Shown in pieces: positions 1 through 8,295 of a stretch of 64,000 nucleotides of DNA. Position 1 is the stretch's first letter, and each line of letters starts with the position of its first letter. The notes beneath the pieces are model-generated. The model worked only from the letters and a program-made list of their open reading frames with translations, made no database searches and had not been told where the DNA came from. This stretch comes from an uncultured Clostridium sp. (GTDB lineage Bacteria; Bacillota; Clostridia; Clostridiales; Clostridiaceae), in NCBI GenBank assembly GCA_900539375.1, contig UQBY01000004.1:62001-126000 (forward strand), in the 5' to 3' direction. Both the position numbers and the translations under genes were made by a program.

Positions 1-1
1 T

Positions 2-724
2 TTTTTAGGACATAGTGATCCTAAACAAGAAATGAATTACATAAAAGAGCTTATGGCTTATCAAATTGAAGGATTAATTATTTTAACTCATTCAATTTCA
101 TCTGAAACATTAAGAGATTTAGATATTCCTATAGTTGGCATAGAACGTGAAGATAAGTATATCTCTAGTGTTAATAGTAATAACTATTCTGGGAGCTATG
201 AAGCTGTAAATTTATTAGTTGAAAATAAATGTGATGAACTTTTTCATATTAATAACTTACCTAATGAAAAAATTGCAGCTTATGACCGTATAAAGGCCTT
301 TGAAAATGTTTGTAATGAAAATAACAAAGAACCTCATTTTTATTTTAGAGATTTTAATGAGTCCTATGATGATACATATAAAGAACTTTTTAATATCTAT
401 AAAGAAATAGAAAGTAACTTTCCAAATTGCAAAAAAGGTATCTTTTTAAGTAATGATATTTATGCAAATATATTTTTAAATATACTTGTACTTAATAATA
501 AAAAAACCCCTGAAGAATATGAAGTTATAGGATTTGATAATTCTCCTATATCTAGTCAATCTATTATTCCTATAACTACTGTTGGACAAGACTTAAATTT
601 AATTGTTGATAATGCTATGAGTGTACTTATTAAGCAAATTAACTCTAGAAAAGAAAAAATATCTTGTGATATTGAACATGTAAATATTGAAACTAAGCTT
701 ATAAAAAGAAAAACAACATTATAA
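2..724 (+). CDS. LacI-family transcriptional regulator, 3' part
   Basis: The gene is open at the left edge of the window. The frame continues upstream of the first ATG at 32 (bases 2-31 read FLGHSDPKQE), so the DNA-binding helix-turn-helix lies outside. What remains is the effector-binding half of a LacI/GalR repressor: a D-P-K-Q-E/Y-I-K-E-L stretch, then 'IEGLIILTHS', then 'EVIGFDNSPIS' and 'PITTVGQDL' near the C-terminus, which match the usual sugar-binding core. The ligand cannot be told. A bidirectional terminator follows directly, so the gene does not run into its convergent neighbour. The family call is firm; the function beyond a sugar-type repressor is inference. Confidence 0.85.
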   Translation, partial: FLGHSDPKQEMNYIKELMAYQIEGLIILTHSISSETLRDLDIPIVGIEREDKYISSVNSNNYSGSYEAVNLLVENKCDELFHINNLPNEKIAAYDRIKAFENVCNENNKEPHFYFRDFNESYDDTYKELFNIYKEIESNFPNCKKGIFLSNDIYANIFLNILVLNNKKTPEEYEVIGFDNSPISSQSIIPITTVGQDLNLIVDNAMSVLIKQINSRKEKISCDIEHVNIETKLIKRKTTL

Positions 725-740
725 ATATTTTACTATTTAA

Positions 741-781
741 AAAATAGCTTTTGCAATTTTATGTTATGCAAAAGCTATTTT
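741..781. terminator. bidirectional intrinsic terminator
   Basis: A perfect 15-bp inverted repeat (741-755 with 767-781, core 'tagcttttgca') has A/T tracts on both sides. It lies between the convergent LacI-type gene and the antiporter gene and probably ends both transcripts. Confidence 0.85.
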
Positions 782-785
782 TAAT

Positions 786-2501
786 TTATTCATTTTTACT
801 ATCTACTGGTTTCCCTATAAAATATGTACTTAAAATTACTGAGAATATTGCTATAGGAAGAACTATGTATATTGGTACTCCAAACCCTGCTGGAATATAT
901 CCAAATATTATTGTTAATATTCCTATAAATAAAGAATACCACATTTGGGTTTTAACATGTTCTATATGGCTACAACCAGCTCCCATTGAAGATAATATAG
1001 TTGTATCTGATATAGGTGAACAATGGTCTCCAAAAATTGCTCCAGTAAGTACTGCACTTGTACTTACAATAACATAAGACATTGCTGGATTTACAGCATA
1101 GGATAATGGTATTGCTAAAGGCATTAATATTGTCATTGTTCCATAGGCTGTTCCTGTTGAAAATGAAATAACAGCACCAAAAACAAATATAATACTTGGA
1201 AGTAAAAAAGCTGGTACTGAGTTAGATAATTTTGATACTAAAAAATCTGCTGTTCCTAAATCTCCTATAACTCCACCTAAGGACCAAGCAAGTATTAATA
1301 TAACTCCTGTTATTAATAACCCTTTCATTCCATCAATCCATACATCAATTGCTTCTGAAATGGTGAAAATTTTCTTAAAAACACCTAAGGCTATAGCAAC
1401 TATACTTGCAAGTAATGCTGATTGAAATAATGCAATAGAAGCATTTGCATTACTAAAAGCCTCTCTAATTGCTCTAAAAGAAAATAATGATTCATTAAAT
1501 ATTTGTTTAAGAGATTCATTATCTCCTGCCATTATGCTAGTATAACCACTATAATAGAAACTAATTAAAGCTCCTATAACAAGTGTTCCAATTGGAATTA
1601 TTGCATTCCAAATACTAAGCTTAACACCTTCTTTAACTGCCATTTCCTCTTTTATTTTTTCATCTAGATTTATGTCTTGTAATATTTGCTCTCCTCTTCT
1701 AGCCTTAACTTCTGCTTTTCTCATTGGTCCAAAATCTCTTAATGTAGCTATTGTAACTATTACAAAAACTATTATCAAAATATTATAAAATCTATAAGGT
1801 ATAGTTTGAAGAAATACTCCAAATCCATCTGCTTTCATACCTATTTTTTGAAACCCATCATTTATAAGTGATACCTCAAGACCTATCCAAGTTGATATTA
1901 TAGCAAGCCCTGCAACAGGTGCTGCTGTAGCGTCTATTATAAACGCTAATCTTTCTCTTGATACTTTCATCTTATCTGCTACTGGCTTCATTATAGGTCC
2001 AACTATTAGTGCATTTGCATAATCATCAAAGAATACTATTATACCTAATATCCAAGTTACAAATTGAGCACTTCTTGGAGTTTTTGCTTTCTTTGCTAAT
2101 TCTTCTGCTACTGCTTTAGCTCCACCCATTTTAGAAATAAGCTCTATTACTCCTCCAATTACTAACACCTGAAGGATAATTCCTGCATTCCATGGGTCTG
2201 AAAGTGAATTAAGTGCTCTTTGCACAAAATCTAAGAAAGAATGTATTAAAGCACCTAAAAAATTATACTCAGTAAGCTGAGTCATAAAACATCCAGTAAG
2301 TGTTCCTATAAACAATGATATTACAACATTTTTAGTTATAAATGCTAAAATAATTGCAACAAGTGGAGGTATTAAAGTAAACCACTTAAACCTTTCTGCA
2401 TTTGAAATTACTTCTGTACTTTCTGCTGCATATACCATAGTTGAAGAAAGCATTAATACTATAAAAGTTATTAATACTATTAAAAACTTTTTATTTTTCA
2501 T
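786..2501 (-). CDS. NhaC-family Na+/H+ antiporter-like membrane protein
   Basis: A 571-residue polytopic membrane protein. The N-terminal hydrophobic stretch ends in 'VYAAES', so it could be a signal peptide or the first membrane segment. Many further hydrophobic helices follow. Family features are 'FFDDYANALIVGP' near residue 157, 'DATAAPVAGLAIISTWIG' in the middle and 'GDHCSPISDTTILSSMGAG' near residue 480, the conserved blocks of NhaC/TetA(B)-type exchangers. Expected role: sodium or organic cation export against protons, or exchange of metabolite pairs such as malate/lactate, which some members do. The ATG has a good ribosome site (AGGAGA). The gene stands alone with a terminator at its 3' end. 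Confidence 0.85.
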   Translation of the reverse strand: MKNKKFLIVLITFIVLMLSSTMVYAAESTEVISNAERFKWFTLIPPLVAIILAFITKNVVISLFIGTLTGCFMTQLTEYNFLGALIHSFLDFVQRALNSLSDPWNAGIILQVLVIGGVIELISKMGGAKAVAEELAKKAKTPRSAQFVTWILGIIVFFDDYANALIVGPIMKPVADKMKVSRERLAFIIDATAAPVAGLAIISTWIGLEVSLINDGFQKIGMKADGFGVFLQTIPYRFYNILIIVFVIVTIATLRDFGPMRKAEVKARRGEQILQDINLDEKIKEEMAVKEGVKLSIWNAIIPIGTLVIGALISFYYSGYTSIMAGDNESLKQIFNESLFSFRAIREAFSNANASIALFQSALLASIVAIALGVFKKIFTISEAIDVWIDGMKGLLITGVILILAWSLGGVIGDLGTADFLVSKLSNSVPAFLLPSIIFVFGAVISFSTGTAYGTMTILMPLAIPLSYAVNPAMSYVIVSTSAVLTGAIFGDHCSPISDTTILSSMGAGCSHIEHVKTQMWYSLFIGILTIIFGYIPAGFGVPIYIVLPIAIFSVILSTYFIGKPVDSKNE

Positions 2502-2588
2502 TTGTTTTCTCCTATATTTCTATCTTTAATCATTAGTGTAAATTTGTAAATTTATTATACAAGCAAGGGTAGATTTTATCAAGTATTT

Positions 2589-4199
2589 TCACTTTTTCTT
2601 AGATTTATCTTTATTATTTTTTCCCATACCAATAAGTATTATAATTGCAATTATAAAAGAAATTCCATATCCTATAATTCCTATTATAGAAAGCCCATTA
2701 TATGTTGGTTGAACTTTATTACTTATTATAAGAGAAGAGGCTACTAAAAGAGCTGCTACAATAAGTCCACCTGTTAGTCTATTTACCATTGAATCAAGAT
2801 TTGACATTATCTTTTCTACATCTGATATTTTAAAATTAATATTTGCATTATCATTATTTATTTTTGTTAATAACTCTAATGTTTTTGAAGGTATTCTCAT
2901 TGTATCTCTTGCAAATTTGTATGTGGATATAACCAATTCTTCTTTATTTAATTCTTTTAAAATAGCTAGCTTATTTTTAGATTTAACAAACCCAATTACC
3001 ACAGAGATAATCTCAAGTTCTGGGTCTACTTCTGCTACAACTCCTTCTAAAATAACAAGACCTCTTATTAATGCAGTTAACTCACTTGGTAATTGAATAT
3101 TGTTTCTTTTTACTATTTCAAATATCTCTTGAAGAAGAACTCCAATTTTTATATTTTTTAAACTAGCTGTTAAATATGTGTCAACTAAATAAGATATATC
3201 TTCATATAAATTTCCCTTATTTATTTTTCCTTTTTTAATTCCAACAGCTAATATAAATTCTATTATTTTTTCTTTATCTTTAGTTGCTAATGCAATCATA
3301 GCCTCATTAAGCCATGATTTCATATTTTCATTTAAAATTCCTACAATTCCAAAATCTATAAAGCATATTTTCCCATTATATATTAGTAAATTTCCTGGAT
3401 GAGGGTCTCCATGAAAAAATCCATCTTCAAAAACTTGCTTACAATATGCTAAAGCTAATTTTCTTGCTACATCTTTATTATCATATCCTTCTTTTTCAAT
3501 CATCTTAACATCATTTATTTTAAAACCTTCTATTTTTTCCATAACTAATGTTTTCTTACTTAAAAACTCTTCAATTATATCTGGTGCATATACTGAAAGT
3601 ATATTTTTATTTAATTCTTTAAATTTTAAAACATTTCTTCCCTCTATAGAAAAATCAAGTTCTTGTTTTGTTGAAACTTCAATTTGGTCTAATACTTCTA
3701 GTGGGTCTACTATTGTTAAATTTATTTTGGTAAAGCGTAAAATCCTTTTTAATATAGCTATATCCATTCTCATAGTTTCAGCAATATTAGTTCTTTGAAT
3801 TTTTACTACTACTTTTCTACCATCAAAAAGAATAGCTTCATATACTTGAGCCATTGAAGCAGATGCTATAGGTTTTTCATTAAAATATTTAAAACTATCT
3901 TCTAAATTCTTCCCAATACTTTCTTTAAATACTTCTTTTATTGAAGATATATTTTCAGTAGGTACAGAATCTTGTAATTTTATAAGTTCATCTATATACT
4001 CTTTTGGAAGAATATCATTTCTTGTACTAAGTATCTGTCCAATCTTTACAAAGGTAGGGCCTAATTCTTCAATAGCTTTTCTAAAATTACTTGGAGAATT
4101 TTTATTATTATTAATTGTACTATCTACCATATATCCAAAACCATATTTTGCAAATACCTTAACAATTTCTTCAAATCTCTCTCTAGATTTTTTTCTCAA
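2589..4199 (-). CDS. ABC1/AarF/UbiB-family kinase-like protein
   Basis: Atypical protein-kinase-like protein of about 536 residues. It has the family KxGQ element ('FVKIGQILSTR'), the nucleotide-pocket segment 'ASMAQVYEA' and 'VVVKIQR', the catalytic-loop-like 'HGDPHPGNLL' and the metal-binding 'FIDFGIVG'. Two hydrophobic helices close the C-terminus (the 'LIVAALLVASSLII' region and the last 25 residues), giving membrane attachment. A GTG lies further upstream at 4214, but GGAGG sits 8 bases before the TTG at 4199, so I chose the TTG. In ubiquinone makers UbiB supports quinone synthesis; clostridia lack ubiquinone, so the role here is open (lipid or isoprenoid handling is a guess). Confidence 0.85.
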   Translation of the reverse strand: MRKKSRERFEEIVKVFAKYGFGYMVDSTINNNKNSPSNFRKAIEELGPTFVKIGQILSTRNDILPKEYIDELIKLQDSVPTENISSIKEVFKESIGKNLEDSFKYFNEKPIASASMAQVYEAILFDGRKVVVKIQRTNIAETMRMDIAILKRILRFTKINLTIVDPLEVLDQIEVSTKQELDFSIEGRNVLKFKELNKNILSVYAPDIIEEFLSKKTLVMEKIEGFKINDVKMIEKEGYDNKDVARKLALAYCKQVFEDGFFHGDPHPGNLLIYNGKICFIDFGIVGILNENMKSWLNEAMIALATKDKEKIIEFILAVGIKKGKINKGNLYEDISYLVDTYLTASLKNIKIGVLLQEIFEIVKRNNIQLPSELTALIRGLVILEGVVAEVDPELEIISVVIGFVKSKNKLAILKELNKEELVISTYKFARDTMRIPSKTLELLTKINNDNANINFKISDVEKIMSNLDSMVNRLTGGLIVAALLVASSLIISNKVQPTYNGLSIIGIIGYGISFIIAIIILIGMGKNNKDKSKKK

Positions 4200-4236
4200 A
4201 TTTCTCACCTCCACTAATAAAAATTTATTTTAATCT

Positions 4237-5493
4237 CTATTTATTAGTTTTTTTCATAAACTCTTCAATGTCTTCTACAGTTTTTATCATATCCTTTGTT
4301 AAAACCTGAACTCCATCTGAAGTAATAAGAACATCATCTTCAATTCTTATTCCTATAGATTCTTCTTCTATATAAATTCCTGGTTCTACTGTCCATACCA
4401 TTCCTTCTTTAAAAATTGTATTTCTATCTTTATTGCTTATATCATGAGTATCTAGCCCTAAACTATGACCAATACTATGCCAATAATACTTTGAAACCTC
4501 TTCTTTGTTTTTAATAAGCCCAAGCTTTATACATTCTTCTGCAATCCATTCAGTTGCCATTTTATTAAGCTCTTTATATTCAAGACCTGGCTTTATTGTT
4601 TTTATAACCCTTTCATTAACTCTTAAAACAGCATTATAAACTTCCTTCTGCCTTTCTGAGAACACTCCATTTACAGGAAATGTTCTTGTTATATCAGCAT
4701 TATAATAATTATGTTGTGCACCTAAGTCAAAAAGTATTAAATCACCATCTTTTATTTCAGAATTATTATCTACATAATGAAGTATTGTAGCATTTTTTCC
4801 AGAGGCTGCTATAGTTTTGAAAGCATAATCTTTAATTCCATTACTTCTACACACAAATTCATAATAAGCTTCTAGCTCATATTCTTTCATACCAGCCTTA
4901 GCATTTTTCATAAGACTTTCTACACCTTTTATTGTAATTTCTATAGCCTTCTTCATTTCTTTAATTTCTTCCTCTGATTTTACCATTCTAAGAGGAATTA
5001 TTTTAGGAAAAATATTTTTTATTCTTACAAATGGATATCTTTTCTTTACCTCTTCACTAAAATTTTCTCCTATTGTTTCAAGCTCATAAAAACTATCTCT
5101 TTCCATATCTAAATATAAATTAATTTCTTCTGATTCTGAAAATACTCTATTTAAATATTCCTTAAAGTTTCCTAAATAATCAATATTTTTAACAGCTGAA
5201 ATTTCTTCTGCTTCATTACTTCTTATACTTTTTCCTACCCAACGTTCTCTTTCTTCATCTATTTCTTTTATAAATAATCTTTCATTTACAATGCCTTTTA
5301 TCTTTGAAAGCATAAGTATTGGTCCTTCTTCATTAATTCCTGTAAAATAATAAAAATTTCTATTTGGAGTAAATGGATAATTTTCATCTCCACTTTTTTT
5401 AGGAGCATTTCCTGCAAACAATACTATTACTGAATTATCTTCTATTTTTTCCATTAATTTTTCTCTATTCTTTTTAAAAAACTCTTTATTCAT
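4237..5493 (-). CDS. pepP: Xaa-Pro aminopeptidase (M24B metallopeptidase)
   Basis: 418 residues, the usual length for aminopeptidase P. The N-terminal creatinase-like domain (about 1-165) contains 'YPFTPNRNFYYFTGINE'. The C-terminal pita-bread domain carries the metal ligands: Asp in 'LILFDLGAQ', Asp in 'NADITRTFP', His in 'HSIGHSLGLDTHD', Glu in 'VEPGIYIE' and Glu in 'GIRIEDDVL'. It removes N-terminal residues ahead of proline in the cytoplasm. The ATG has AAAGGA upstream. The 22-base gap to the UbiB-like gene suggests co-transcription. pepP is used in the broad sense. Confidence 0.92.
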   Translation of the reverse strand: MNKEFFKKNREKLMEKIEDNSVIVLFAGNAPKKSGDENYPFTPNRNFYYFTGINEEGPILMLSKIKGIVNERLFIKEIDEERERWVGKSIRSNEAEEISAVKNIDYLGNFKEYLNRVFSESEEINLYLDMERDSFYELETIGENFSEEVKKRYPFVRIKNIFPKIIPLRMVKSEEEIKEMKKAIEITIKGVESLMKNAKAGMKEYELEAYYEFVCRSNGIKDYAFKTIAASGKNATILHYVDNNSEIKDGDLILFDLGAQHNYYNADITRTFPVNGVFSERQKEVYNAVLRVNERVIKTIKPGLEYKELNKMATEWIAEECIKLGLIKNKEEVSKYYWHSIGHSLGLDTHDISNKDRNTIFKEGMVWTVEPGIYIEEESIGIRIEDDVLITSDGVQVLTKDMIKTVEDIEEFMKKTNK

Positions 5494-5672
5494 ACTTACA
5501 CATCCTTTCTCTTATTTTTCACTTCTTATTTTATTCTTATACTAAAGTAATTTTATTATATCCAATTTAATTATAATTTTCATCTTTTAGAAAACTTATT
5601 TATAATATTGCACTAAATAATCAGTAGTGATAGGATAATTATATAATTTTATATATTAAGGAGACTTTATTT

Positions 5673-5858
5673 ATGAAAGAAAACAATCTAAAAATGGCTC
5701 AACAAGATATAGAAGATGCTTTAAAGACAGTAGAAGATTTAGAAAGCTTTTTAAGCACAAATGAAGTGGCTGAATCAGTTATAAAAGAAAAATTCCTTGC
5801 ATTAAATGATAAGGTAAAAAAACTTGAAGATATTTTAATATCTGAAGGAATTCTATAA
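5673..5858 (+). CDS. small coiled-coil protein, unknown function
   Basis: 61 residues, almost entirely predicted helix with heptad-like hydrophobics ('DIEDALKTVEDLESFL', 'LALNDKVKKLEDILI') and strong acidic/basic alternation. It has no cysteine, membrane segment or signal peptide. An AAGGAG ribosome site sits before the ATG, and an intrinsic hairpin follows the gene, so it looks like a genuine single-gene transcript. I do not recognise the family. It lies between the aminopeptidase gene (divergent) and the end of the lanthipeptide operon, and nothing ties it to either. Confidence 0.65.
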   Translation: MKENNLKMAQQDIEDALKTVEDLESFLSTNEVAESVIKEKFLALNDKVKKLEDILISEGIL

Positions 5859-5914
5859 TATTTACAACTTAGGAGATGATATGATTTTCTACTATAAGTT
5901 TCTTATATAGTAAA

Positions 5915-5942
5915 AAAAGTAAATGAAAAATCATTTACTTTT
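5915..5942 (+). terminator. intrinsic terminator after the small coiled-coil gene
   Basis: A 12-bp perfect stem (5915-5926 with 5931-5942, 'aaaagtaaatga' arms) with an AAAA loop, 57 bases past the stop codon. The rest of the gap up to 6055 shows no gene. Confidence 0.6.
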
Positions 5943-6055
5943 ACAAATATTAAAATTACAAATTCACTTTTGAATATTGGGAAAAATAAGTTTAAAATTA
6001 AAAGAACTTACAACAATATTATAGTGCAAATAAATATATTAAGTAAAATCATAGA

Positions 6056-6082
6056 TAATTAAAATTCTCATAATTTTAATTA
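6056..6082 (-). terminator. weak A/T hairpin after lanT
   Basis: Inverted repeat 'taattaaaatt' / 'aattttaatta' with a 5-base loop, about 60 bases beyond the lanT stop codon. The stem has no G-C pairs, so termination activity is uncertain. It marks the likely 3' limit of the lanthipeptide operon. Confidence 0.35.
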
Positions 6083-6141
6083 TATTTTATATAATTATAA
6101 ATTTTCATGTATTTATTTTGTTTTGGTAGTTACTTTTACTT

Positions 6142-8295
6142 TTAACTTATTTTTCGTTCTTCCTTTGCCTTATATAATTGTGCATAAGCACCATTTAACA
6201 TCATTAATTCCTTATGAGTTCCTTGTTCAATAATTTCTCCTTTATCCATTACATAGATAACATCTGAATCAATTATTGTAGATAGCCTATGAGCAATTAC
6301 AATTCTTGTGCAACCAATGTGCTTAAAATAATTTGACACCTTCATTTCATTTACTGAATCCAAAGAGCTTGTTGCTTCATCTAAGATTATTATTTTAGGA
6401 TTGTTTAATATAGCTCTTGCTAATGCTATTCTTTGTCTCTGACCTCCTGATAAATTTAACCCCATATCAGATACTAAAGTATGATATCCCATAGGCATTG
6501 TTTCAATTTCATCTGCTATTTGTGCTATACTTGCTGCTCTTTTAACATCATCAATTGAAATATCTATCTTATTCATCTTTATATTCTCTAATATAGACTT
6601 GTTAAATAAACATATATCTTGTGGCACAACTCCAAGCTGTCTTCTTATTGATTGCTTATTTAATTCCTTAAAATTAATATCATCAAAGTATATATCTCCA
6701 CTAGATGGTTCATATAATCCTAATAATATTTTACTTAATGTACTCTTACCTGAACCTGATGCACCTACTATTGCAACCTTTTCTCCTTTTTTTATATGCA
6801 TATTAAGGTTTTTTATTACTGGCTCTGAAGAATTAGTATATGCAAAGCTCACATTTTTTAATTTAATATCTCCTGTAACTGTTAACTCTTTTGGTTCTTT
6901 TGGATTGCTTTCTATCTCCATATCAGTTATATCTTTTAATCTTTCTAGATAAGAAGTTGATAATAAAAAGTTGTTCCATGTTTGAAATATAGACACTCCT
7001 GAAGAAAAAAATGTATTAGCTAGTGAATAGAATGCTATAACTTCACCAACACTAACATTCCCTATGAAAAATTGATATATTCCAAATATTAGTATTATAA
7101 ATGGATTTACACTTTGTGTTAATGAAATTATTGAAGTATATACATTTAACAGCTTTGATCTATAACTATATTTATCTACTGAATTTTCATACTTTTCATT
7201 CCAATTCTTATAAACTTCTTGTTCTATTCCAGTTGTCTTTATTCCCAATATAGAATAAATTGTTTCAACCTGCACTGATTGAAGCTTTGTACTTTCAACA
7301 ATCTCATATTGATTGGCTTCCATCATTCTTGGTCTCATATATAATATGAATATTCCTGTAAGTGTTAATAATCCTAGTGACAATAATGTAAGTGGAATTG
7401 ACTTTTGAACCATATAGCATAATATAAACAATAATGCTCCTATATTTAGTATTCCTTGTAGTACTTGTTCTGACATTATATCTCTTATTACATGTAGACT
7501 ATTAAGTCTAAATAATAAATCACCATTTGATCTAACTTCAAAATATTTATATGGAAGCTTAAGTAATTTTCCTATTGTACTTTTATTTAAAAACCTATCT
7601 AATCCTATTTGAAGTTCAATCAAATCATTACCTCTTATTAATGTAAATGCTCCATACACTAATATCACCAAAGAAACTCCTAAAACATACTTTTTTAACA
7701 ATTCTGGATTGTTAGCTAGAGCAACATCATCAATTAAGTATTGTACTAATATTGGAATTGATATACTAGCCAAGTAAGTAATAATTGATAAAATAAGAAC
7801 CTTTCCAAACAATAGCTTATTCTCAATCAAATTCTTTAGTACTGGTTTCCATGTACTATGCTTCTCTCTATTAGGTATAAAATCTTCTGTAGGTTGTATA
7901 GTTAATACTATTCTAGAAAATTCTTTATCAAAATACTCTTGATGTATCTTTCTTCTTCCGAAAGCAGGATCTACTATTATATAATTATTTCCTACTATCT
8001 CTTCTAGCACAACAAAATGTTCATTATTCCAAAAAATAATTGCTGGAAGTGGAAGCTTACTCAAGTTATTCATACTTGCTTGATATACATGAGTTTCAAA
8101 TCCTCTTTCTTTTAAGTATCCACTTATCTGAGAAATCTTAAGTCCATCTCTTCCTGCATCAAGAAATTCCCTTAATTGAGCTAATTGTTCATTACTCTTA
8201 TAATATCTAAGTATCATAGCAGTACAACACAATCCACATTCTGTTTGCTGCATCTGCTCAATATAAGGTACCTTCCTTTTATGATCTATTTTCAT
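6142..8295 (-). CDS. lanT: lanthipeptide exporter LanT with C39 leader peptidase
   Basis: 717-residue bifunctional ABC exporter. The N-terminal C39 cysteine peptidase (about 1-130) has its catalytic Cys in 'QQTECGLCC' (C20), His in 'NNEHFVVL' (H93) and Asp in 'VDPAFGRR' (D109). A six-helix membrane domain follows (about 160-440). The ATPase has Walker A 'GASGSGKST', signature 'LSGGQRQRIALARA', Walker B 'IIILDEATSS' and H-loop 'VIAHRLST'. It should cut the leaders after their Gly-Ala/Gly type motifs during export of both peptides. The start overlaps the lanM2 stop (ATGA), so translation is coupled. It is the last gene of the leftward operon. Confidence 0.95.
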   Translation of the reverse strand: MKIDHKRKVPYIEQMQQTECGLCCTAMILRYYKSNEQLAQLREFLDAGRDGLKISQISGYLKERGFETHVYQASMNNLSKLPLPAIIFWNNEHFVVLEEIVGNNYIIVDPAFGRRKIHQEYFDKEFSRIVLTIQPTEDFIPNREKHSTWKPVLKNLIENKLLFGKVLILSIITYLASISIPILVQYLIDDVALANNPELLKKYVLGVSLVILVYGAFTLIRGNDLIELQIGLDRFLNKSTIGKLLKLPYKYFEVRSNGDLLFRLNSLHVIRDIMSEQVLQGILNIGALLFILCYMVQKSIPLTLLSLGLLTLTGIFILYMRPRMMEANQYEIVESTKLQSVQVETIYSILGIKTTGIEQEVYKNWNEKYENSVDKYSYRSKLLNVYTSIISLTQSVNPFIILIFGIYQFFIGNVSVGEVIAFYSLANTFFSSGVSIFQTWNNFLLSTSYLERLKDITDMEIESNPKEPKELTVTGDIKLKNVSFAYTNSSEPVIKNLNMHIKKGEKVAIVGASGSGKSTLSKILLGLYEPSSGDIYFDDINFKELNKQSIRRQLGVVPQDICLFNKSILENIKMNKIDISIDDVKRAASIAQIADEIETMPMGYHTLVSDMGLNLSGGQRQRIALARAILNNPKIIILDEATSSLDSVNEMKVSNYFKHIGCTRIVIAHRLSTIIDSDVIYVMDKGEIIEQGTHKELMMLNGAYAQLYKAKEERKIS

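Noticed and set aside
751..1077. Plus-strand open frame opposite the antiporter gene
   Set aside because: It is the mirror of a conserved membrane-protein coding region, has no ribosome site and overlaps a terminator.
5859..6055. Gap between the small coiled-coil gene and the lanT end checked for a hidden precursor or tRNA
   Set aside because: Only A/T-rich sequence and a terminator hairpin; no ribosome site followed by an open frame, no tRNA-like fold.
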